Source: an uncultured Mailhella sp.
Lineage (GTDB): Bacteria > Desulfobacterota > Desulfovibrionia > Desulfovibrionales > Desulfovibrionaceae
Direction of reading: 5' to 3'
DNA length: 46,355 nucleotides
Assembly (NCBI GenBank): GCA_944324085.1
Contig: CALUUX010000033.1
Span: forward strand, 1-46,355
Positions 24,159 through 31,070 of the stretch are shown piece after piece. Every line of letters begins with the position of its first letter. Position 1 is the first letter of the stretch. The position numbers and the translations under genes are program-made. The notes beneath the pieces are model-generated. The model made no database searches, was not told the DNA's origin, and saw only the letters and a list, made by a program, of their open reading frames with translations.

Positions 24159-25481
24159 ATGGATCTTATCCTCCTCTCCCGCCTTCAGTTCGCCATGACC
24201 GTCTTTTTCCACTTCATCTTCGTTCCGCTCACGCTGGGCCTTTCCGTGCTGCTCGCCATCATGGAAACCCTGTACGTGCGCACCGGTGATGAAGACTACA
24301 AAAGGATGGTCAAATTCTGGGGCAAACTCTTCCTTATCAACTTCGTTCTGGGCGTGGTGACGGGCATCACGCTTGAATTCCAGTTCGGCACCAACTGGTC
24401 CCGCTACTCCGCCTACGTAGGCGACATTTTCGGTTCTCTGCTGGCCATTGAGGCTACGGTGGCCTTCTTCCTCGAATCCACCTTTGTGGCCGTCTGGACC
24501 TTCGGCTGGGAACGCGTCAGCAAGAAGGTTCACTGTCTCGCCATCTGGATGGTGGCCATCGCCGGCAACATCTCCGCGCTCTGGATCATTCTGGCCAACG
24601 GCTTCATGCAGCATCCCGTGGGCTACGTCATCCGCAACGGACGCGCGGAACTTGACGACTTCCTCGCCGTAGTCACCAACCCCTACGCCTGGGGCGAATA
24701 TTTCCACACCGTTTCCTCCGCGTGGATGCTGGGCGGCTTCTTCGTGCTGGGCGTGGCCGCGTGGCATCTCGCCCGCAAGAACGAAACCTCTCTGTTCACC
24801 AAGGCCGTGCGCGTCGCCGCTCCCTTCACCCTCGTCATGGCGCTGCTTGTGGGGCTCGCCGGACATCAGCAGGGCATGAACGTGGCTGAATATCAGCCCG
24901 CCAAAATGGCGGCCATGGAATCGCACTGGACCACTCAGACCAGAGCCCCCATGTACCTGCTGGCCTGGCCCGATCAGGAAAACGGCCGCAACGTCGTGGA
25001 GGCCCTGCCCATTCCCGGCCTCATGAGCTTCATCGCCTTCAACGACATCAACGCCGAAGTCAAGGGACTGAGCGATTTCCCCGCGGAAGACATTCCGCCG
25101 GTGCTGCCCACGTTCCTGTCGTTCCGCATCATGGTGGGTCTCGGCTGCCTGTTCATTCTGGTGGCAGCCTGGGCGTGGTGGCGTCGCAAGGACATCGCCG
25201 CGGACGCCAGACTCGCCAAAATTCTGCCGTGGATGATCCCCCTGCCCTATATCACCATCATGCTCGGCTGGACCGTGGCCGAAGTGGGCCGTCAGCCCTG
25301 GATCGTCTACAATCTCATGCGCACGTCGGACGCCGTGTCTCCCGTGCCCACGAGTTCCGTGCTGCTTTCCGTCATCGCCTTCCTGGTCATCTACACGCTG
25401 CTCGGCCTGATCGACATCTGGCTGCTGTACTCCAACTCCCGCAAGGGCCCCGAACCTGTCAAAGCCGCTGAGGAGGCGTAA
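24159..25481 (+). CDS. cydA: cytochrome bd quinol oxidase subunit I, short Q-loop type
   Basis: CydA carries hemes b558, b595 and d and oxidises quinol while reducing O2 to water. The 440-residue protein has about nine helices, with heme ligand His18 (FFHFIFVPLTLG), the Glu pair region IEATVAFFLEST, the second heme ligand in EYFHTVSSAWMLGG, the HQQGMNVAEYQPAKMAAMES quinol/heme segment and the GRQPW motif. It is shorter than the E. coli protein (522 aa), as in the subfamily that lacks the long Q-loop insertion. AAGGAG precedes ATG 24159. cydB begins one base after its stop. Confidence 0.97.
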   Translation: MDLILLSRLQFAMTVFFHFIFVPLTLGLSVLLAIMETLYVRTGDEDYKRMVKFWGKLFLINFVLGVVTGITLEFQFGTNWSRYSAYVGDIFGSLLAIEATVAFFLESTFVAVWTFGWERVSKKVHCLAIWMVAIAGNISALWIILANGFMQHPVGYVIRNGRAELDDFLAVVTNPYAWGEYFHTVSSAWMLGGFFVLGVAAWHLARKNETSLFTKAVRVAAPFTLVMALLVGLAGHQQGMNVAEYQPAKMAAMESHWTTQTRAPMYLLAWPDQENGRNVVEALPIPGLMSFIAFNDINAEVKGLSDFPAEDIPPVLPTFLSFRIMVGLGCLFILVAAWAWWRRKDIAADARLAKILPWMIPLPYITIMLGWTVAEVGRQPWIVYNLMRTSDAVSPVPTSSVLLSVIAFLVIYTLLGLIDIWLLYSNSRKGPEPVKAAEEA

Positions 25482-25482
25482 C

Positions 25483-26502
25483 ATGGAAACGATCTGGTTC
25501 TTCCTCTGGACGCTTTTGTGGGCCGTGTACTTCATTCTCGACGGATTCGATCTCGGCATGGGCACTCTTATGCCCTTCGTGGCCGCCAACGACCATGAAC
25601 GCCGCGTCATCTACAACGCGCAGGGCCCCTACTGGGACGGCAACGAAGTGTGGCTCATCACCGCGGGCGGCGTAACCTTCGCCGCTTTCCCCAACGCCTA
25701 CGCCGTCATGTTCAGCGCGCTGTACGCTCCTCTGCTCATCCTGCTGTTCTGCCTCATCTTCCGCGCCGTGGCCTTTGAATTCCGCGGCAAGGGCGATTCC
25801 TGCACCTGGATCTTCAGCTGGGACGTGTGCATGACCCTCGGCAGTTTTCTGCCCGCCCTGCTGCTCGGCGTGGCCTTCGCCAATCTCTTCATGGGCATTC
25901 CCATCGACGCGAACGGCGTGTATCACGGCAACATCCTGAAGCTCCTCAATCCCTACGGTCTTGCCGGCGGTGTGCTTTTCGTCATCATGTTCTGCTATCA
26001 CGGCGCGCTCTGGCTGGAACTCAAGTCCGAAGGCAATCTGCAGGCGAAGGCTCTCAAGGCCGCCCGCGTTCTCTGGCCGCTGCTGCTGGCCCTGGTGCTG
26101 CTCTTCCTGGCCCTCACCGGGCACTACACCGAGAGCTTCGCGCGTCTGGCTCAGCATCCCGCCGCCTACGCGGCCCTGGCCCTGGCCGTCATCGGCCTTG
26201 TGGGCAGCCGTCTCGCGCTGAACAACTGCACCCTCGTCGCCTGGCTCTGCAGCGCGCTGTTCATTCTGGGCTTGACCTTCTTCGGCGTGTTCGGCATGTA
26301 TCCCGGCATCATTCTTTCCAGCATTGATCCGGCCTACAGCATCACCGTGTTCAACGCCTCCTCCAGCCCCCTCACCCTGAAGATCATGCTCACCGTCACG
26401 CTTTGCGCCGTGCCCGTGGTGCTGCTCTATCAGGCCTGGGTCTACTGGACCTTCGCCCATAAGGTGACCAAAGAAACCCTGAAGGACGAACACTCCTACT
26501 AA
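25483..26502 (+). CDS. cydB: cytochrome bd quinol oxidase subunit II
   Basis: CydB is the structural partner of CydA and binds no heme in most members. The 339-residue protein has the typical N-terminal FILDGFDLGMGTLMPF, GPYWDGNEVWLITAGG and AAFPNAYAVMFSALY motifs and eight to nine hydrophobic helices. It starts one base after the cydA stop, with the ribosome site inside the last cydA codons, giving 1:1 coupled synthesis. No cydX-like small reading follows before the terminator. Cytochrome bd protects strict anaerobes such as Desulfovibrio from low oxygen. Confidence 0.97.
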   Translation: METIWFFLWTLLWAVYFILDGFDLGMGTLMPFVAANDHERRVIYNAQGPYWDGNEVWLITAGGVTFAAFPNAYAVMFSALYAPLLILLFCLIFRAVAFEFRGKGDSCTWIFSWDVCMTLGSFLPALLLGVAFANLFMGIPIDANGVYHGNILKLLNPYGLAGGVLFVIMFCYHGALWLELKSEGNLQAKALKAARVLWPLLLALVLLFLALTGHYTESFARLAQHPAAYAALALAVIGLVGSRLALNNCTLVAWLCSALFILGLTFFGVFGMYPGIILSSIDPAYSITVFNASSSPLTLKIMLTVTLCAVPVVLLYQAWVYWTFAHKVTKETLKDEHSY

Positions 26503-26521
26503 TCCCGTCTTTCGACACGAC

Positions 26522-26565
26522 AAAGGCCGCTCTTTCCGAACCTTTCGGCATGAGCGGCCTTTTTT
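26522..26565. terminator. terminator after cydB
   Basis: AAAGGCCGCTC pairs with GAGCGGCCTTT around 19 bases and is followed by six T residues on the plus strand. The A-rich left edge is short, so leftward use is less likely. Confidence 0.85.
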
Positions 26566-26628
26566 ATGCCCCGACGTCTCTCGCGAGCCTTTCGCGCAAC
26601 GCCGCAAACGGCTGACGCGGCGTTCTTT

Positions 26629-27410
26629 TCAATACAGTTCGGGAACCCTGTCCTGAAACACGGGAATCGCCTTTCTGACGCCGCGCACCAGAGAACTATC
26701 GGCGTCCGCCACGAGAACCGTTTCATCGTCCCCCGCCTGCGCAAGCACCGTCCCGTCGGGCGCCACAATCATGGAATGTCCCGCAAAGATCTCCCGCTCC
26801 GTCGTTCCGCAGCGGTTGCAGGCCGCCACGTACATCTGGTTTTCTATGGCCCGGGCGCGCAGCAAGGTGGTCCAGTGCTCCACTCTCGGCGACGGCCACT
26901 CCGCGCTGACAAACAAAAATTCCGCGCCGCCCACAGCCATTTTGCGCGTCAACTCGCAGAACCTGACGTCGTAACATATTGCCATGGCGCAACGCATGCC
27001 GCAAACGTCAAACAGCGTCGTCTCCGAGCCCTGCGTCAGATATTTGTCCTCGTCCATCAGAGGAACAGATGAATCTTGTCATAGCCGGCCGCATACCGAC
27101 CTTCTTTGTCGATGAACTGCGCCCGGTTGAATACGGAACCGTTCCGCAACGAAAGCACGGACCCCCCGGCAAACGCCACGTGATACTGACGGGCCAGCTC
27201 CCCCAGAAAGGCGGCGTCCTCATTTCCCATGGGGGACGCCAGTTCGACGGCCCGCTCGAGATCGTATCCCGTGGACCAAAGTTCCGGCAACGTCAGCACG
27301 TCCGGCGGGCATTCGGCGGCCATGGCCTGCGCCGTCAAACGACGCGCCGCGGCTCTGTTGGCTTCTCTGTCGCCCTTGACGACGTTCATCTGCAGCACGC
27401 CTACGCGCAT
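26629..27410 (-). pseudogene. nitrilase-superfamily carbon-nitrogen hydrolase split by a one-base shift
   Basis: Together the two pieces are a complete C-N hydrolase that cleaves amides or nitriles by a Glu-Lys-Cys triad. Piece 1 (27057-27410, 117 aa) has VLTLPELWSTGYD with the catalytic Glu and YDKIHLF with the Lys, then a stop. Piece 2 (26629-27057, 142 aa) has MDEDKYLTQG, AICYDVRFCEL with the catalytic Cys, and VAACNRCG. Family members read KIHLFxLMDEDKYL without a break, so one C is missing from the TTCC tract at about 27062-27065. The stop and restart overlap as TGATG at 27057. It is therefore either a fresh pseudogene, a read error, or two coupled half-proteins. GGGGGAG precedes ATG 27410. 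Confidence 0.88.
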
Positions 27411-27458
27411 TTTTCTCCCCCCGTTGTGAGTGAATGATCCACTTCCAAGCCGACGAGT

Positions 27459-28433
27459 CTACGGGTTCCGATCTTCCGCCGTCGCCTCGTGCTTATGCTC
27501 GTGATAGACGCGCAGTCTTTCTCTGACCCTCGAATCCATGCGTCCTTTTAGCCATATCTGCGTGGCGTTAAACACGTTCTGCGCGATGGAATACGCCGCA
27601 AGCCCCACCACCACCAAAGGATCGAAATACTGAAAGGCCAGCCACATGGCCAGCATCAGATTCTTCTGCGCCAGAGCCTGACCTGCGGAAATGCTGCGGT
27701 GATAGACGGCACCAAGCGATTTCCCCAGCAAAAACTGCAACAAACAGACCACCACGCCGGAACAACCGATGATGACTTCCGTGCCAAGAGGCTTTCTGTC
27801 CGGCGAAAGAAGCATGTCGAAAGTGCTTCCCATGAGGATAAGAATCATCGCCACCCAAAGGTAATAGGAAAAGTAACTCCGGCGCACTATTTTCTCGCTG
27901 ACGCGCGGCGCGAAGGCCTGAAGAAACCAAGCGCAGAACAACGGCACCAGCAGCAGGGGACCAACCTTGAGAAAGACGGAAAGCATGGAAGACAAAAACG
28001 GCATGTCCACATGCCCCGGGGCCATCATGGGCACAAGCAACGGCGCGGCGATGATGGAGGAAAACGTGCCGAGAAACACATAGGTAGCCAGAAACACGAC
28101 GCTTCCGCCCAGCATGCCGGTAATCGTGGCCGCGGCCGTCGCCGTGGGAACGAGCATGATCAGTCCCACGGTCTGAGCGACGACGGGATTCCACGACCTG
28201 AGAAGCATGTAGGAACACAGACTGCCCGCCATCTGCAACGCGAGCAGAATGACGTGCAACCTGTGAATGCGCACCGTCTTCATGGATATGCCGCTAAAAG
28301 TGAACAGCAGCATGGCCATGAGCAGCAACGGAGAAATGGCGGAAAACCGGGAAAAAAAGGAGTGTCCCAACGCGCCGACGACAATGGCTACAAGCAGAGC
28401 CCACTGCTTGAGAAAAACAAGAATACGCTTCAT
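27459..28433 (-). CDS. bile acid:sodium symporter (BASS) superfamily permease
   Basis: A 324-residue membrane protein with about nine helices. The repeat-type re-entrant motifs of the superfamily are visible: VGLIMLVPTATAAATITGMLGGSV in the first half and GQALAQKNLMLAMWLAFQYFDP in the second, with the ENxAL-like sodium-site position taken by QKN. The soluble tail ends in HEHKHEATAEDRNP and is charged. AAGGAG precedes ATG 28433. Substrates of BASS proteins range from bile acids to organic acids; nothing nearby fixes this one. It is divergent from the CNNM gene across the AT-rich gap and is upstream of the nitrilase-family gene on the same strand. Confidence 0.75.
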   Translation of the reverse strand: MKRILVFLKQWALLVAIVVGALGHSFFSRFSAISPLLLMAMLLFTFSGISMKTVRIHRLHVILLALQMAGSLCSYMLLRSWNPVVAQTVGLIMLVPTATAAATITGMLGGSVVFLATYVFLGTFSSIIAAPLLVPMMAPGHVDMPFLSSMLSVFLKVGPLLLVPLFCAWFLQAFAPRVSEKIVRRSYFSYYLWVAMILILMGSTFDMLLSPDRKPLGTEVIIGCSGVVVCLLQFLLGKSLGAVYHRSISAGQALAQKNLMLAMWLAFQYFDPLVVVGLAAYSIAQNVFNATQIWLKGRMDSRVRERLRVYHEHKHEATAEDRNP

Positions 28434-28887
28434 GGAAACTCCTTAAAACAAACTTTTCGCCGACCGATGCGCCGTTCCGCGCCTCCGTCTTCCGACGTCC
28501 GTTTTTGACCATAGTCAGAAAGCTCACTCAGGGCAACCATGCGAAGGATAATGAAATTTTTCTTTTCCTCGAAAAAATGTTGTCCGATATATCGACACAC
28601 GAAAAATGTTATTCAACGTTCTGCATCAACTATATTCATGCTTATTTTTTACTATTACTTAACTACATATCATCATAAACATTTTTATATAAAAATACTA
28701 TTTATTTATAAATTAAAAAAAATTATACATCAATAACAACGTATTATTATTTAAAATATGAATATTTTCAAAATATAAAATATCTAAAATTATTAATAAA
28801 TGCGCGCATAACAAATAAACGACAATGAATACAGGTCATATTTAAAAAATATATTGACATAAATAGAAAAATAATGACAATAAATAT
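28434..28887. other. very AT-rich intergenic island
   Basis: No gene is supported in these 454 bases. From about 28540 to 28885 nearly all sequence is A and T (for example long TTTATATAAAAATA-type runs), in sharp contrast with the GC-rich neighbours. It has many TpA steps. It lies between two divergent genes and must hold their promoters. The 65-codon reading at 28539-28736 looks like chance coding of AT-rich DNA. Confidence 0.7.
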
Positions 28888-30225
28888 ATGGAAATAGTTA
28901 TTCTTATCGCTCTCATTGTGTTAAACGGCCTTTTTGCGATGTCGGAAATTGCGCTTGTAACCGCTCGCAAGGCTCGCTTGAGCCCGAAAGCGGCCGCGGG
29001 AGACAAGTCAGCGCAGGCCGCCATCCGTCTCGGAGAAAATCCCACCCGCTTTCTTTCCGCCATACAGATAGGCATCACTTCCATCGGGCTGCTGAGCGGC
29101 ATTTTCGGCGAATCGGCCCTGGCGGGACCTCTCTCGACCTGGATGCGGGAAAGTTTAGGCGTGCCGGCGGCCAGCGCGGGCATGCTCGCCACGGTGCTTG
29201 TGGTCGTCGCCGTCACCTATCTCTCCATCGTCATCGGCGAACTCGTGCCCAAACGCCTCGGACAGCTGGCTCCAGAAAAAATGGCCTGCCTCGTGGCCCG
29301 TCCCATGACGGCTCTGGCCACCGTCAGCGCGCCCTTCGTGGCGTTGCTCTCCTGCTCCACCTCGCTGGTTCTGCGCGCGCTGGGAGCCAAGCCGGACAAG
29401 AATCAGGCCGTCACGGAAGAAGAAATTCAGGCCATGATCGACGAAAGTTCCGAGGCCGGAGCCATAGAACGTCGTCAGCGCGACATGCTCCGCAACATCT
29501 TCCGGCTTGACGACAGGCCGGTCAGTTCCATCATGGTTCCCCGGGCAGACGTCCTTTGTCTGGACGCGCGCCTCAGCCCGCAGGAAAACCTGGAAACGCT
29601 AAGCCGTTTCGAACATTCCTGGCTCCCCGTCTGCCGGGGAGGACTCGGCGATCTTGTCGGGGTCATTCGCACCAATCAGGCTCTGCTGCTGTGCGCCGGA
29701 ACGCCGCCGACCGAGGAAGAATTCTCCCGACGCGTCGTCGAATTGTGTCAGCCGCCGGTTTTCGTGCCCGAAACTCTTACCAGCCTCGAGCTGCTGAAGC
29801 TCTTTCAGGAAAAACGCCTGCATCTTGTTTTCATCGTGGACGAATACGGCACCTTGCAGGGCATCGTCACGCCGCAGGACATTTTAAAGGTTCTGGCCGG
29901 ACAGATAGGAACCTCGCAAGAAGACGCCTGGGCCGTGCAGCGCGAAAACGGCAGCTGGCTCATGGACGGCGGCATTCCCGTTCCCGAGTTGAAAGACAGA
30001 CTTGGCCTTTCGGAGCTTCCCGCGGAAGACAAAGGATACTACACCATTTTGAGCGGCATGCTCATGTACATGACCGGGCGCATTCCCCGGGAAGGAGATC
30101 ACGTCTGCTGGCAGGGCTGGCGTTTTGAAGTCGTGGACATGGACGGCAACATGATCGACAAAGTTCTGGTGGAACGACAGCCTGAAGAGCACCCGGCGGA
30201 CACCCTAAAATGTCATCCCTCCTAG
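28888..30225 (+). CDS. CNNM/CorC-type (hemolysin C family) transport protein with DUF21 and CBS pair
   Basis: A 445-residue membrane protein of the CNNM/CorB-C family, linked to magnesium or cobalt efflux and membrane-damage resistance. The N-terminal DUF21 part (about 1-185) has four hydrophobic segments with FAMSEIALVTARKARL, NPTRFLSAIQIGITSIGLLSGIFGE and IGELVPKRLGQ, the conserved ion-site residues. A CBS pair follows (SIMVPRADVLCLD and LVFIVDEYGTLQGIVTPQDIL), then a C-terminal CorC_HlyC domain. The ATG at 28888 comes straight out of the AT-rich island and has no clear ribosome site, unusual here and perhaps limiting expression. Confidence 0.92.
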   Translation: MEIVILIALIVLNGLFAMSEIALVTARKARLSPKAAAGDKSAQAAIRLGENPTRFLSAIQIGITSIGLLSGIFGESALAGPLSTWMRESLGVPAASAGMLATVLVVVAVTYLSIVIGELVPKRLGQLAPEKMACLVARPMTALATVSAPFVALLSCSTSLVLRALGAKPDKNQAVTEEEIQAMIDESSEAGAIERRQRDMLRNIFRLDDRPVSSIMVPRADVLCLDARLSPQENLETLSRFEHSWLPVCRGGLGDLVGVIRTNQALLLCAGTPPTEEEFSRRVVELCQPPVFVPETLTSLELLKLFQEKRLHLVFIVDEYGTLQGIVTPQDILKVLAGQIGTSQEDAWAVQRENGSWLMDGGIPVPELKDRLGLSELPAEDKGYYTILSGMLMYMTGRIPREGDHVCWQGWRFEVVDMDGNMIDKVLVERQPEEHPADTLKCHPS

Positions 30226-30635
30226 ACAGCTGGGCGACCCGACCGAACGCTCTCCCGCCTTCCGAAAGTCGCCTTCCACAGGCGAACGTTCGCGCGGAAG
30301 CAAAAACGCCGCTTCGTCCTTGATGGAAAAACGCGGGCGCCCCACGCAAAACCGGCCGGTTCGTGGAGCGAACGAACCGGCCGGAACAGAAAGGGGATAT
30401 GGAGGAGAAGAGTATGATAATCTCTGGTTATCCAGGGGAACGACAACCTTCGACAACTCTCTTGTACCTGACTCTTCGGGAAAGTCACGTTTCAAACTCT
30501 TTCCCTTCGTGAAAGGTTTTGCAACGAAAGACCGGAACGCGTTTTCGCCGTATCGCTCTTGCGCGCGCCCACGCTTCTGACGTACACTCGCCGCGGGCCG
30601 CATCGCGACGCGCGCACTGCGGCGAGGAGGATACT
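30226..30635. other. intergenic region before the CGGC gene
   Basis: These 410 bases have no gene I can support. They contain the 13-bp palindrome listed separately and the promoter of the CGGC gene, for which no clear -35/-10 pair is visible. Confidence 0.45.
30352..30384. repeat. perfect 13-bp inverted repeat (hairpin)
   Basis: CCGGCCGGTTCGT at 30352-30364 pairs perfectly with 30372-30384 around 7 bases. A short TTTT follows in the leftward direction only. There is no leftward gene for it to terminate, so its role is open: a weak terminator of antisense transcription, or a protein-binding palindrome. Confidence 0.6.
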
Positions 30636-30968
30636 ATGAAAAAAATAGGCATCATACGCTGCCAACAGACCGAAGACATGTGTCCGGGAACCACGGACTT
30701 CAAATGCGCGGGCGCAGGCACGTCCGCCTTCGAACCTTTCGCGCCCTGCGAAATCGTGGGCTTTGTCAGCTGCGGCGGCTGTCCCGGAAAACGGGCCGTG
30801 CTCAGAGCGAAAATGCTGGTCGACCGCGGAGCCGAAGTCATATTTCTCGCCTCCTGCATACGTAAAGGCAGCCCCATAGGCATGCCTTGTCCCAATTACG
30901 AGGCTATGAAAGCCGCCATAGAAAAGAACGTGGGCGACGCCGTTCCGGTCATCGACTGGACTCACTGA
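30636..30968 (+). CDS. CGGC domain-containing protein, 110 aa
   Basis: A small cytoplasmic protein with a CGGC domain, a Cys-rich family of anaerobes and archaea thought to bind metal. It shows MKKIGIIRCQQTEDMCPGT, FKCAGAG, FVSCGGCPGKR (the signature) and ASCIRKGSPIGMPCPNY, with eight Cys in 110 residues. GGAGG lies before ATG 30636; longer in-frame readings upstream lack a ribosome site. It is a single-gene unit closed by a terminator. The biochemical role of the family is not established. Confidence 0.88.
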   Translation: MKKIGIIRCQQTEDMCPGTTDFKCAGAGTSAFEPFAPCEIVGFVSCGGCPGKRAVLRAKMLVDRGAEVIFLASCIRKGSPIGMPCPNYEAMKAAIEKNVGDAVPVIDWTH

Positions 30969-31001
30969 CGCGCCGGGAGGCCGCTTCCGTCCGGATAAAC
31001 G

Positions 31002-31037
31002 AAGGGCGACGGAACAACCGTCGCCCTTCTTCTTTTT
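31002..31037 (+). terminator. terminator after the CGGC gene
   Basis: An 11-bp stem (AAGGGCGACGG with its complement, loop AACAA) ends in TTCTTCTTTTT, 33 bases past the stop. Confidence 0.88.
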
Positions 31038-31070
31038 CAAAAACGGCCACGCGAACGGCGTTTCCCGCCG

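Noticed and set aside
28539..28736. 65-codon reading in the AT-rich island
   Set aside because: Composition is simply AT-rich (Lys, Phe, Tyr, Ile), with no ribosome site and no likeness to a family.
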